From positions 51,810,954-51,874,953 of the forward strand of contig CM056742.1 in the NCBI GenBank assembly GCA_029851415.1: DNA of 64,000 nt. The letters run 5' to 3'. Under the pieces are notes generated by a model. The model was not told where the DNA came from. It searched no databases and saw only the letters and a list, made by a program, of their open reading frames with translations. This DNA is from Eretmocerus hayati. Lineage: Eukaryota > Arthropoda > Insecta > Hymenoptera > Aphelinidae. The position numbers were made by a program, and so were the translations under genes. Below, piece after piece: positions 24,302-35,860 of this stretch; positions within the stretch are counted from its first letter, which is position 1, and each line of letters begins with the position of its first letter.

Positions 24302-24315
24302 TTCTCCCACCTCGG
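24302..24315 (-). promoter_or_regulatory. Polypurine tract next to the BEL 3' LTR
   Basis: On the minus strand GAGGTGGGAGAA immediately precedes the 3' LTR. This is the expected position and composition for the plus-strand primer of reverse transcription. Confidence 0.7.
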
Positions 24316-24718
24316 AAAAATGATAAATGAATTGGATAGAGAATTCAATTCTTGTAGTTTCATGAAGCTATGGTTTACATTTCATACTTCAAAAATATAG
24401 ATCAAAATATCATCTTCATCGGTAAATAATCAGTGATAATAGGATCATTAGATTTCATCAGTAGTTCGATTATAGAAAATCAGATTTTTCAAAAATGTCT
24501 ATGAACTATATTGTCTTCCGGTCACTTCATCTTGTACTATAACACTGCACAGCATCAACGATCTGACTGCAAGTCTACAAGTCGTTGTCTTCTGCTGGAG
24601 AAAGCCTGAGGAGCTTTACTATTGGACGATCGAGAATTGTAGTAGCCGTCCGGACTTGAAGGACACGGACTTTTGCGTCTCTTCCAGGAAACACTTTTAC
24701 AACTCGGGCAAGGGCCCA
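24316..24718. other. BEL 3' untranslated region, no gene
   Basis: It lies between the end of integrase and the polypurine tract. No envelope-like frame is present. Confidence 0.5.
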
Positions 24719-26756
24719 TCAAACTGGAAGGGTATTCTCATTTCGGACCAGAACCAAATCTCCTACTTTAAAATTTGGCTGAGGGTCGATCCATTTAACT
24801 CTTCTCTGCAGGTTTTGTAGATATTGTTGGGACCAGCGTTCCCATAGTTGTTGTACCATCTGAGTCACGCGTTTCCAACGACGGAGAGGTGGAATTTTAT
24901 CATCGGCGATTCTATATTCCAACAATAGGAGAGATTGCTCCCCAATCAAGAAGTGTGCTGGCGTCAAAACTGATAGGTCTGATGGGTCGTCGTTCAAGGG
25001 CATTAGAGGTCTAGAGTTCAGACAGGCCTCAATCTGGCATAGCAACGTAGACAACTCTTCGTATGTGAGAATCGTTTCTCCCACTACCCTCCTGAGGTGA
25101 GATGTTTCACTGCCTTAACCCCAGCTTCCCAAATTCCTCCAGAATGAGGGGCATTGGGTGGAATCCACCGCCACGTAGTACCCAAATTGCTAAGGGATTG
25201 GGAAATGAATCTATTATAGTTTGACCCCTTTTTGAATATCTTACGGAGCTCGGCATCTGCGCCAACAAGGTTTAAACCGTTATCGCTCCAGACTGTCTCG
25301 CAGGGATCTCCGCGAGATGTGAAACGCTTGAACGCTGCTAGATAAGCGTCAGTACTGTAATCCGACACAGCTTCTAAATGTATTGCTTTGGTAGCCAGAC
25401 ATATGTATGAAAATTATCAAATAACCCTTATAAGTGATATTTGACCGCGGATACACGAAGCAAGCAGTTGGAATGGTCCCGCGTAATCAACGCCTGATCG
25501 TCTGAAGGGTCGAGAAGGTGTCAAGCGTTCCCGAGGCAAAGCAGCCATCATTTGGTACGGGCGTCAGGCTCTGTACGTAAGACAACTCTTACATCTATCA
25601 ATGTGCGTTTTCACTTCGCTCCTGCCACAAAGAATCCAAAACATTTGTCTGATAAGAGATAACGTTAACTGTATTCCACCATGTAGAGAGACTTGGTGAA
25701 AGTATTTGATTAACAGTGACGAGAAAGTTGATTTAGCTGGCAATATGAAAGGATATTTTTCATCATCACTTATCTCTGCGTTTCTCAACCTACCATCTAC
25801 GCAGATGAGTCCATCTCGTAGAATTGGGTTAAGTTTAGCAATAGTACTTGACTTTTCGACAGGCTTGTCTTTTTTCAACGTATCATATTCAGGCGCAAAG
25901 CAAGTTATTTGAGTCAGATAAGTCCAAATGAGTTTAGCTTGACGGATTTCTACTTGTTCTATCAAATTTTCAGAGACTCTGGGGAAATTCGGAATAACAG
26001 GTGAGACACGCTCATTAATCCTGGTCAATCTAGGCTTTTGAAGTAATTTGGTGATGAAACGCATCACGTATACCGTGATGCGAAGGAGTTCCGCTGGGGA
26101 AGAATATTTGTTCACTAGAGGCCAAATTTCGACTTGATCGTTGATGGAAACTATCTTGTTTACGTTTTCTGGCTCTTTTTTGAGCTGAGCAGTTGATTCC
26201 ACTGTGGAATCGACGTGCTTTGAATTAACATAGTTGATTTTACTCCAATCATCTATATTGTCACGTAGATTTGATGGACCTTCCCACCACAGCGTTTCAG
26301 AGATCAACTCCTCCCCTAAGCACCCTCGGGATGCCATGTCGTCAGGATTTTTATTTCCCTCAATGAAGTGCCACGTAGCTCCAGGAATCATAGTTTTGAT
26401 TTTTGCACATCTGTTGGCGACAAAAGTTTGACAATTTGATGATGGTTTATTGATCCAATGCAAAACGTCTTGTGAATCACAATGTACATGTATACTGTGA
26501 GATTCCAATTTTAGAGCCAGGGCAAAACGTCTGAGCAATTCCGCAGCCATCAGAGCTGCGCATAATTCGAGCTTGGGTGTAGATCGCACATTCAAGGGAG
26601 ACAATTTTGATTTCACGCTAAGAAATGAGACCTTGACATTGTTGTCCAGAATTCTGAGATAGACGACCGCGGCGCAAGCAACTTAAGACGCGTCAGAATA
26701 TCCATGCAGTTCATATCTTTGTAGGGAATCTTTGATACCTAAATATCGAGGAATTC
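24719..26756 (-). pseudogene. pol: BEL pol, 3' part: RNase H and integrase
   Basis: In minus order the RNase H part has ELHGYSDAS, interrupted by a TAA at about 26,683-26,685, then LELCAALMAAELLRRF and the VHCDSQDVLHWI box. The integrase follows: a zinc-binding region (HQVSLHGG ... CKSCLTYRA), and a catalytic core with D in GVDYAGPF, D in WSDNGLNLVGA and E in HSGGIWEAG. The BEL-specific C-terminal domain contains RPLMPLNDDPSDLSVLTPAHFLIG. Frame breaks occur near 25,563, 25,370-25,450 and 25,084. The domain residues are intact but the frame is not. Confidence 0.85.
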
Positions 26757-28178
26757 TCAAAGGACCCCGCACAAAACCAATGGGAAGTGGCTTGAGGCCA
26801 ATTTTGATGGAACTTGGCAGTGTTGTAGATCATTCTATGCTGATCAACTTTGTCAATGGGCACGGAGAGGGCCTATGGCTCATTTTTGAGATATTTTAAT
26901 GGAAAGTACGCAATTAGTTGAGGTTACGTGTAAGCTTTGTTGTCACTTATTATTGATTTTTTTTTCACAAAAGGCTATTCACATTCCTCGAACGTATTCG
27001 AGCTCTTATATTAGCCAGTAAAGTTCAGTCAGGGCAGAGAATCCGACGAGTTACTTGGTCCATATTGAAATCAAAAAGAACTGATTACAGTTTTTGAAAT
27101 ATCTTCATCTCCTCTCAGAAATGGTCCGTTTCTTAATTGCATGACCCAGTGTTGGGCACATCTCAAACAGATACTAGCCATATGTGAATGGTCAGTAGCT
27201 ACTGTAATTGCGTACAACATTACTGATTATAAGCCTTGTGATGTGTAGTACATGTATCTCGAAAGCGTGGGTGGAGGAAGCTGGGGATGGCTTCATCGTA
27301 AGAAATCTGTTTCACGAAGCATAGTGCTGGGCATTTTTCTACTCGGGGGTTTTCGAGGTCGCTGAGCTCGAATATGTTATCGTCCGGCCTCTATCTCAAG
27401 ATGCGGAGGGTGGACGATAACATATTCGAGCTCACTGACCTCAAAAACTCCCGAATAGACGATCCCCCGTGCAGCGATATCGATTTTCTACTGCAGCCCC
27501 CCTCCCCCGCAGGGTCCGCCCACGCAGCCTCCGCATCACGAGATAGAGGCTGGACGATAACATATCCGAGCTCAGCGACCTCAATTACCCCCGAGTAGAA
27601 AGATGCCCAGCATTATGCTTCGTGAAACAGATTTTTTACGATAAAGCCATCCCCAGCTTCCTCCACCCACGCTTTTGATACATGTACTACTCATCACAAG
27701 GCTTATAATCAGTAATGTTGTACGCAATTACAGTAGCTACTGACCATTTACATATGGCTCGTATCTATTTGAGATGTGCCCAACACAGGGTCATGCAATT
27801 AAGAAACGGACCATTTCTAAGAGGAGATGAAGATATTTCAAAAACTGTAATCAGTTCTTCATGATTTTAATACGAACCAAGTAACTCGTCGGATTCTCTG
27901 CCCTGACTGAACTTTACTGGCTGATATAAGAGCTCGAATACGTTCGAGGAATGTGAATAGCCTTTTGTGAAAAAAAAATCAATAATAAGTGACAACAAAG
28001 CTCACACGTAACCTCAACTAATTGCGTACTTTCCATTAAAATATCTCAAAAATAAGCCATAGGCGCTCTTGGTGCCCGTTGACAAAGTTGATCAGCATAA
28101 AATGATCTACAACCCTGCCAAGTTTCATCAAAATTGGCCTTAAGCCACTTCCCATTGGTTTTGTGCGGGGTCCTTTGA
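26757..28178. mobile_element. Foldback palindrome inserted in BEL pol
   Basis: Two arms of about 650-700 bp are reverse complements (TCAAAGGACCCCGC ... GCGGGGTCCTTTGA) around a centre near 27,470. On both sides BEL pol is readable and breaks between ...YPSLSFI and LRIPRYLG, a point where pol is normally continuous, so this is an insertion. The core repeats ACGATAACATAT with CGAGCTC three times. A 75-codon plus frame at 27,374-27,598 is only the loop. No transposase is encoded, and the target duplication is unresolved. Confidence 0.8.
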
Positions 28179-28850
28179 TATGAATGATAAGGAGGGATAC
28201 CATTCTTCAAAAGATTTTCGAATATCATCTGGTAGTATTTCATCCCTTGATTTGTTCTTAATTCAGAGTGACTGTACGAATTTTTTACCAGTAACCACCG
28301 TTGGCGTGATCCAACCCATGGGATCAAAAATTCGCGCAAGTTTTGACAAGGCTATTCGTTTTGTGAGTGGGCCTGTCAATAGCTTCACTGAACAGTTGAA
28401 ATTGAAGCAGTCTTCAGAGGGTGACCGACTGATACCTAGCACTGAGAACTGCAATTCTCCCTGTAAAGGATTTTCGGACGCTAATGAGTTTTTTGGAAAG
28501 CTTCAAATGAGCTCAGGGGTATTTGACAGTTACTTTCTCAATTCAAAACCTCCTTTTTTGAGCAACTGAAAATTATCCGATTGTTTTTGTACAGATTCTT
28601 CAATAGAGAAACTACCGGACAAAATATCATCCATGAAGCTTTCCTCGTCAACGACTTCACAAGCCAAAGGAAAATTTTTTCCTTCATCTGAAACTAATTG
28701 TTTGAGTACTATGATAGCGAGAATTGGAGAACTAGTACAGCCAAACGTCAGAACAGGAAAAAAAATGTCATAAGATTATCAGAAGCATCTTCTCTCCAGA
28801 GCATTGCTTGAAGATGTTGATCGTCAATATGTACACCAACTTGTGAGAAC
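28179..28850 (-). pseudogene. pol: BEL pol, RT palm segment
   Basis: The minus strand carries FSQVGVHIDDQHLQAMLWRE, then the catalytic box FMDD (codons at 28,626-28,637), then LLTGPLTKRIALSKLARIFD and GWITPTVVTGKKFV, a characteristic BEL RT order. Frameshifts near 28,750 and 28,570 break the frame. It is separated from the upstream RT part by the 5.3 kb element. Confidence 0.85.
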
Positions 28851-28853
28851 ATT

Positions 28854-29330
28854 CGACTGTTCTTAGCAGTAAGCTACTATTTCAAAAGCCAGAGCAGTAA
28901 GATTCTGTTTGAGGTTGCGGTCAAGATGCTTCTATTTGATCGGTTGGATTCATAACCTTTTATTTGAAATGCCAGAGCAGTAAGCTACTATTTGGAGACT
29001 CGGAGCTACAAGCTCTTATTTGAACGCGGTATTTTGAGTTTCAAGGTGAAAAGTACCGAACTTGGTAAATAAACGATTATTAGAAGATCGTTGTTGTCAG
29101 ATAAATCAGAACAGATTATCACGCGAGTTCTAGATGAGTCCTTGTTATCTCAATAAGAGAAGAAGGGAATTCTGACGTATACGATCTATTGAGATATGCT
29201 CGCACCATGATGGAAGAAGGAAGAATGGACTCACAGCTGTTTGAGAGTTGACGGATAGATCAGCTCAAATCACTCGACAGCTGCATGAAACCGCGATTAA
29301 TGATCAGCTCACGAGAGCATGATTCACACA
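28854..29330 (+). repeat. Left terminal inverted repeat with iterated motifs
   Basis: It matches 33,695-34,173 in reverse complement. The outer 190 bp contain six variants of AGCAGTAAGCTACTATTTGA at about 28,864, 28,892, 28,922, 28,955, 28,974 and 29,003. Such iterons usually mark transposase-binding sites; that role is inferred here. Confidence 0.75.
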
Positions 29331-29824
29331 GGATTTCTCATCTGTTCAAGCTTTTTCACTGGAATTTGATCGTTAGAACAGTAGTTATTTGATTCTTACG
29401 AGGGCAGAATATAGTATTCATGGTGATTGAATCTCGCAGTAGCTTGAAATTCATGTATGGCGAATTAATATCAGTCATTCACAATAAATTATATTCAATC
29501 GGCATACAATCTAAGTATAAGGTACAATCCATTGACGCAGAAACTTGCGAAAGCATAACGCAGAATGTACGCGACAAGTTTCATTATTTGGTAGTCGAGG
29601 CTGTGAAGCATTCTCGGCCAGGTAATTGCTCTAGAGCTTTGAAGCTTGGAATTTTTTTTGGCAGGTCACGGCTTTGTAGCTTTTTTGACTGGTTGAGGCT
29701 GTCTGGTTCTCCTAACAGATCGAGACTGGTTATCTTTTTGATCAGATCGAGACACGGAAGTTTTCTGTGCAGGTCGAAGTTGTATAGCTTTTTTGACAGG
29801 TCGCGTCTTAGGATTTTTAGCAGA
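29331..29824 (-). other. Former C-terminal coding tail beyond the stop codon
   Basis: Downstream of the TGA at 29,825 the same minus frame continues open with Lys/Pro/Arg/Gln-rich repeats (units like RPVKKAIQ and RPAQKTSV), with a second stop near 29,665. At DNA level there are about five repeats of roughly 45 bp containing TTTTTTGACAGGTCG-like blocks. The ancestral protein was therefore probably longer, or the repeat array is unstable. Confidence 0.5.
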
Positions 29825-32074
29825 TCAAGGCTGAGCAGTTCCTTGAGCAGGCCGAGGTAGTGGAATTTTTTTGGCAGAATGAACCCGTGCAACTATTCTA
29901 GCTGATCGAGGCTGAGAGGTATTTTTCTCAGCTTGAGACTGTGCAGGTTTGCTGCCTGACTGCAGTTGTGCATCATCTACTTCTCGGACTTTGAATGACT
30001 TGTAGTACTCGTGGTAAGGATATTTGATGATATTTTTCTCGCAAAGATCTACGAGGTCCTTGCGCGTGTCTTTTGGTAACCCTTGAACGTCGAAGTATGC
30101 TTTTCTAAGTTGAAATTTCTTCATATTTGCGTCTTCTGGTCCTTTTCGGGTGACGAGGCATTCAAAATCTTTCTGGAATGATTTTTTATACATAATCTTG
30201 TGACCTAGTTTCTCAGAAACAGATAGCTGTTTGAATGAAGCGATGCCAACAGGTTGACTCGAAGGTCTACTAGTTTTGGAAACAACTCTTTTCCAGTTCA
30301 TCGCATCAGCTAACTCCTTGAAATCCCAAAAATCATCGAATTTCATCTCAATCACTTCATATTTCGGATCTTTCTCTTTGGCAGATCTAATTGCATCGCA
30401 CCATTCAGCTTGAGAGTAAATTTTTCTTCCTGAAGAATATTTTTCGATTTGAGCATGAACAGAATCACCCTCCATCTGAGTGTGTCCAGTTTCAAGGAAT
30501 GTGAGAACAATTTCAATCCCTAATATGATTGCAACGTAGACAAGCATAGCAAAGACAATACTATTCTTATTCTGTCCCGTGCAGTTATCACAATAGAGTA
30601 AGAATTTGGTCACTCCTTTATCTCGACGAGCTCCGAAAAATTGGAAGAGACATGAAGCTACCTCATTTCCACCTTTCTTGGCATCGTACTCACTCCATAC
30701 ATAGCACCAGCCTTGGTGATTCCCGATATCATAGACTGTGAAGTTATAAACTGATAATTTCCGTTTATAATACAACGAGCTTGATGTTGATTGTGGAGTG
30801 TTCAAAACTTTCTGGAAGTCAAAACAAGCCACGCAAGTTGTCCCTCCCTTATTTTTTTTTGCAAATTCAGCATCCGCTGCTTTCAAAGCTCTGGCAAAGT
30901 TCTCATTCTGTACATGCTCTTGGAAATTCTTTTCCAACTTGATTTTGTCTTGGGCACTAGCATTTTTGTGACCATCGCAAACATCACAAGAATCTTTCTT
31001 GCGCTTGAAGAAACTGATGTTGAACTCCTCATTGAAAATTTTGTTATAGCACTGTTGACTAGCCACCGCTTTCCCTTCTTCTTTAGCCCATTCTAAGTAG
31101 AGTCTATACATTTTTGTGATGTTTAGGTTTTCTTCTAGATATTCTCTCTTTGAGTTTTCTCTTGTGTAATGTGACTCAACTCTCGGAAATAATGAAATGT
31201 GCTGTCTGACACTCGAAATTTTCATTTCATCTGTTTTCTGAGCTATTTTTGGAGCCTTTCCCCTCATATCTATCAATATCGGATCTTGATTCGAAATCTT
31301 ATTCAGAACGGTCCTTACTGCACTTACAGATATATCGAGAGTTGCTAAAAACATAGTCTGGCAAACTCTAATACTTTCGTTATCTTCATTGGTCAATGAA
31401 TATATACACGTGTAACTCTTTCTCGTAACTTTGCCTTGATTTGTCTGTTTTTTCATCCTTTTAACGTGTCTAGCGATGTAATCATATTTTGCAGATTGAT
31501 TTGGAATGGAGTAATACACCTTGAAAATAGAACCTCTCCTCTCTTCTGAAATTTTTCCTTCACATTTGAACTTACAGCCAGGGCCACAACCTCTCCGCAT
31601 CATTCTCGCAGGGATGGTTTTTTCGGTGCTCAAAGATTTATACTCCAATCCTCGATTCGCGGCTATTTTATTCAAATTCTTCTTCCATTTTTCAGGATTT
31701 TTCAATCTTTTCCTAGTTAGCTTTTCATTGACCTGACACTTCCTCTTCCTGTTATTCGTTTGTTCTAACTCATTCTCATTCTCGTCGCCGCTTGATATTG
31801 TGTCAATTGATATTTGATTCAATGGCTCAATTGCTATAGTTGGGTTCGAATCTTCATCAGATGTGTAAACCTCTTCATTCTCAAACGACTGAGCAGATTC
31901 GTACCCTTCAGGCCTACCGAGAGATTCTATTGCGTCCAGATCACTGTCGCAATCGATATCGGGATCAGATCCGAAATCGGTTGCCATATTCTCTTCATCC
32001 TCGGAAGTGGAATTTTCCGATGAACTTGTCGGAAGTCGAAACGAGACATCATCTACAAGCATGTCAACACTCAT
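29825..32074 (-). CDS. Putative DDE transposase, 749 residues
   Basis: A single uninterrupted frame starts at a true ATG. The N-terminus (about 1-110) is acidic and Ser/Glu/Asp-rich. A basic KRKCQ...KRLKNPEKWKK segment near 110-135 may be a nuclear signal. A Cys-rich stretch RRGCGPGCKFKCEG near 165-178 and a CDVCDG pair near 360 suggest zinc binding. A likely RNase H fold follows: VACFDFQKVLNTP (Asp near 419), LLYCDNCTGQNKN (Asp near 495) and LETGHTQMEGDSVHAQIEK (Glu near 534, Asp near 536). This D-D-E/D spacing and GHTQ box recur in insect transposon proteins I cannot name. The C-terminus is low-complexity and basic. Long matching ends and target duplication support a transposase. Confidence 0.7.
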   Translation of the reverse strand: MSVDMLVDDVSFRLPTSSSENSTSEDEENMATDFGSDPDIDCDSDLDAIESLGRPEGYESAQSFENEEVYTSDEDSNPTIAIEPLNQISIDTISSGDENENELEQTNNRKRKCQVNEKLTRKRLKNPEKWKKNLNKIAANRGLEYKSLSTEKTIPARMMRRGCGPGCKFKCEGKISEERRGSIFKVYYSIPNQSAKYDYIARHVKRMKKQTNQGKVTRKSYTCIYSLTNEDNESIRVCQTMFLATLDISVSAVRTVLNKISNQDPILIDMRGKAPKIAQKTDEMKISSVRQHISLFPRVESHYTRENSKREYLEENLNITKMYRLYLEWAKEEGKAVASQQCYNKIFNEEFNISFFKRKKDSCDVCDGHKNASAQDKIKLEKNFQEHVQNENFARALKAADAEFAKKNKGGTTCVACFDFQKVLNTPQSTSSSLYYKRKLSVYNFTVYDIGNHQGWCYVWSEYDAKKGGNEVASCLFQFFGARRDKGVTKFLLYCDNCTGQNKNSIVFAMLVYVAIILGIEIVLTFLETGHTQMEGDSVHAQIEKYSSGRKIYSQAEWCDAIRSAKEKDPKYEVIEMKFDDFWDFKELADAMNWKRVVSKTSRPSSQPVGIASFKQLSVSEKLGHKIMYKKSFQKDFECLVTRKGPEDANMKKFQLRKAYFDVQGLPKDTRKDLVDLCEKNIIKYPYHEYYKSFKVREVDDAQLQSGSKPAQSQAEKNTSQPRSARIVARVHSAKKIPLPRPAQGTAQP

Positions 32075-33694
32075 AATTCCTGTCGATCACAACATCGTGT
32101 ACTTTTGATCAATATAACATACTTTGAACCGATGATACTGGTGTGGGCTCTATAGCAGATGAAAATCGCTCGTTATTTTCATTCGAAGCTACACTGGCAT
32201 CGTTCAAGTTTTGGGTGGCAGGAGCCTCCAGAGAACACCTCCCTGGGTAGAATTCGGAACCCCAGGGCTCATCGTTGTGTGTTTCGTATTCCTCAAAGCC
32301 TGGTGGCAGAGGGCCTATAAGTACGAAGTGGGGAAATGATTGTCAAGATTTCTATGTTTGAGTACGTTTGACACTTGGGCTTTTTTCTTCGCAGTGAAGG
32401 AACCGCAAGTTTTGAAGTGATATTTCATATTCATGCATCAATCGACCGACAAACACAATGAGAGTTGAAATAATCTAGTGACTTCAATACACGTTATTAG
32501 TTCAACCAGAGAATAATGAGGAAGTTATACAACTTAGATGTGTCATTGGTGAATTACCTCGCAACAGCGACGAATCGACCTCAAGCTCATCGTCGAATAT
32601 GCCGTGAGATAACTCGCTACTCGCGATTATGCAAGGCTGATTGTTTACAAATATCTGCTTCTCTGGATTCATTCTGAGGCAACGATCGAGGCATACGCCA
32701 TTCAAACTGCGACAACTTGCTATTATCTGCTCGATAATATGATGAATCTGGCGATGAATCAGGAGAATGTCTTATCATTGGATAGGGCCTCGCATTTTTT
32801 GAGTTGGAGCATCTTTGTAATGAATTACGGACTAATCCGTAAAGCTCGATTTTTAATTGAATAATCGGAGTGAAATAATTTTACTTACCAATTTTACCGA
32901 GGATATCGTGCCATCGCATTCAAATCTATCAACATACAGCTTGAATTCACATGGATCTCGTACAAAATTCAAACTTTCTAAGACACGAAGGTTACAGAGT
33001 TGAAGCCACGTGATTGGTTAGATGACATTGTTTACTCTTGGCGAAAAAGTAAACAAGATGAGTTGCTTCAAAATCCTTTTCGAGAGGGCGCATCCAAAGC
33101 AGTATCGCGTGGTAGTCCCCGCTTTCAAAATTGAAGAAAAGAGATCCGCGAATGGTGCAATCAATATTCGTTCCGTAAATGAGTTCAAACATCTCCGACT
33201 TAGTTTAACGCGGATGTATTAATGTGAAATTTTTGATGATTGAAATTTCTCGAGAAATTTCTGACAATGAACAAGAATGGAGAAAGAGGGCCGAATTGTG
33301 TCGCCCACTTGGCGTATATTGGAGAATTGAGGTGCGGGAAGAGTATTGACTTTAATCCATCAATGTAGCTCATGAGAATACGTGGACGAAAATATGAAAA
33401 AATAGATCGAGTATGGCCAGAAATTAGCCAGATCGCAGCATCGGATAGCTGCATTTCTGTTCTATTTGATATGAATTCCCCCTCATTTCTCGGGTCACTC
33501 GTGACTTCCGGATCATTAGAAAATTCAAGTTAGCTTTTGGATAATCGATGTGACTCAACAAAAATCTCCTGTCGGTTGCCAAAAATTGCGAGCGATTCTA
33601 TCGTGAAAAAAATTTGAAAACAGTACGAGGCTTAATACACCCATAGATCATTCAGCATCAAATTACCTCAATCGTGTCATATACGTATATGAGA
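32075..33694. other. 5' side of the 5.3 kb element, no second gene recognised
   Basis: It lies upstream of the transposase on the minus strand. Short frames (32,502-32,705, 32,992-33,192, 33,200-33,454) lack recognisable domains. An upstream exon or a second small gene cannot be excluded. Confidence 0.4.
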
Positions 33695-34173
33695 ATTTTT
33701 CAAAATCTATCATCCCATGAGATGATCATCAATCGCAGCATCATGAGGCTGCTGTCGAATGATTGGAGTTGATCAATCCGACAACTCGCAAACTGCTGTG
33801 AGTCCATTCATCCTTTCTCTATCATGGTGCAACCATATCTCGATAGATCGCATACGCCAGAATTTCCCCCTTTTCTCATCGACATAAAAAGGGTTCATCT
33901 AGAAGTTGCGTTATCCATTCATTCTCATTCATCTGACAACAACGATATTCTGATAAACTTACTAAGTTCGGCGGTTTTTATCTTGAAACTCAAAATACCG
34001 CGTTCAAATAAGAGCTTGTAGCTCCGAGTCTCCAAATAGTAGCTTACTGCTCTGGCATTTCAAATAAAAGGTTATGAATCCAACCGATCAAATAGAAGCA
34101 TCTTGACCGCAACCTCAAACAGAATCTTACTGCTCTGACTTTTGAAATAGTAGCTTACTGCTAAGAACAGTCG
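33695..34173 (-). repeat. Right terminal inverted repeat
   Basis: This is the mirror copy of 28,854-29,330. The outer 200 bp are almost identical, and the inner part is diverged but alignable (for example the shared ATGGACTCACAGC block). Confidence 0.75.
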
Positions 34174-34176
34174 ATT

Positions 34177-34555
34177 TGTTTTATATCAGCGACGAATACG
34201 TAAGGGTATTGACGCCAGCGCGTGCACAAATCGAAAAGATGTGGCAGTAAGTTTGGCCCTGAATATAAATAATCATTCAAGGAACAGCCTTTCTCAGTTA
34301 ACATGGGAGCATTAAAATCGTCCTAATTGGGGTAGTGAAACTATTTCCTTTCATTACTCCATGGTGTGGTAGGAAAAAGCATTCATTACGAGAGATCGTA
34401 TCCGAAAAAAACGGATGCATGAAATTGTGTGTTTGATAATCACGTATGGAATTGACATAAGCCGGCTCAGAATCGACCTCAGAGCTGATTGCGTTGATTC
34501 TCATACATGAAGATGAACTCAAAATACTGCTTTCCACTCTCAAAAAGTACTCCAA
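34177..34555 (-). pseudogene. pol: BEL pol, RT finger segment
   Basis: The minus strand carries CFFLPHHGVMKGNSFTTPIR, then a frameshift, then LTEKGCSLNDYLYSGPNLL and FDLCTRWRQYPYVFVADIK. This is the stretch before the catalytic box in BEL/Pao RT. It ends exactly at the 5.3 kb element and continues on its far side. Confidence 0.8.
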
Positions 34556-35340
34556 GTTATTACAGATCGGCAGTACATTCTTTCTCCACCTAAAAATTAC
34601 GATTTATCTAATATTCTGCGCGTCCAGACAGCCTTTCCTGGACAAATATTGATCTCAAATCCCTCTGCGGCAATTCCCAGACTCGAGACTAGGCTGAGAA
34701 TTATGTTCAATGTTTTGGAAATACAGTCGGAGTCTTTTTCATCTGGCAGCATATCGCATTCTGAGCTAAAATCGATCATCTCGAATGTCCCTTCAGATCT
34801 GAAGAGACAATCCCGCCACAAAATAATTCTGAATCGATCTCAAAATTCCCCGCAACAATTCTCGGAGCTGTGCCCAGACTCAAAATTCTGAGAATCGATG
34901 AAGGAATGTTTTGAAAAGAGTTGAGAGTTGGCAGTAGAATGATTTTCGACTCAAAATCCAGTATGATCGACTAATTCGCAGCATTTATCACCTCTTCTCA
35001 GCTCAGAATCGATCTCAGAGCTGATTTCGGTGATTCTCAGCCTTGGGGTTGAGCTTGCAATACTGTCATCTACCTCTAGAAGGTACTCCAAGTGATTGCA
35101 GATTGGCAGTAGAATTACTGACTCGCCACGCGTGAGTTTCATTCCGGCGAAATATCGATCTTCAACCCCATTTCGCGTTCAACACCCCCCACCCCTACCC
35201 CCTCTGTCTAAGACAAAATCAGATTAGCACATCTCCTAGCCCTGTAGATTAACAAGAGAATGCCGTTTGGCTCATCCCGATAGCTTGAAACCAATTTTGA
35301 AGCGATTTTTGGCCAGAGTTGGAATGTGACGACTTTAGTG
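34465..35340. repeat. Imperfect tandem repeats, no recognised gene
   Basis: 34,465-34,575 and 35,002-35,112 are diverged direct copies sharing CTCAGAATCGA, CAGAGCTGATT and AAGTACTCCAAG/AGGTACTCCAAG. Partial units with GGCAGTAGAATGATTTTCGACTC lie between them. BEL protease would be expected near here, but I do not recognise it. Confidence 0.5.
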
Positions 35341-35860
35341 CGCCGGACGCACATTGCCCAGAAAACCGCAAGTTGTGGTCATAACCTCGGCTTCAACTCA
35401 ATTTGGGCGATATCGAAATGAAACCAACGAGAATTTGTAGCATTTTGTTAGGTCTTTCGAATGTGCTAGGCCGTTTTCAGAGGAAATGCAGTCGACTTGC
35501 TTGTACAGTGCCCGAAAGCCGAAATTTCTTAAATTCGTGGATTTTAGGTTTGGAAAGTTTGTATTATCGCTTATAAAAGGATTTTATGGTGCAGGGGGAT
35601 ACAATATGTCATTAGAATAAACATATTGTCGGTCATTTACCTCTGAAAAAAAGCTCACAATCAATTTAAAGTGCTCTTACAGAGCAAAAAGTCCAAAAAA
35701 CGCGTTGAATCCACTAGATTGCGATAGAATACAGGCGCTCTTCCCTCACTCACGTTTTCATTCTTTGTTCAATAAGGTTCCTCATAAAGCATTAGAATTT
35801 TCGGAGAATAGGCTTGATCGGAATCCCCCCCCCCTCTCCCTCAAAATCAGAAATTACCAT

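Larger units (their letters stand above)
28854..34173. mobile_element. 5.3 kb DNA transposon, unclassified, with long terminal inverted repeats
   Basis: The ends CGACTGTTCTTAGCAG and their complement are symmetric. ATT flanks both sides (28,851-28,853 and 34,174-34,176). BEL RT coding on the two flanks becomes continuous (…VADIKQ then MFSQVG…) if one ATT is removed, which proves a 3 bp target duplication. The terminal repeats extend about 480 bp, nearly identical over the outer 200. One large gene is present on the minus strand. The 3 bp duplication is compatible with PIF/Harbinger-like (PHIS) elements, but the transposase is not a typical HARBI1 protein. Confidence 0.85.

Noticed and set aside
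27374..27598. 75-codon frame starting with ATG inside the 26.8 kb palindrome
   Set aside because: It lies in the palindrome core made of short inverted motifs; no homology and no gene context.
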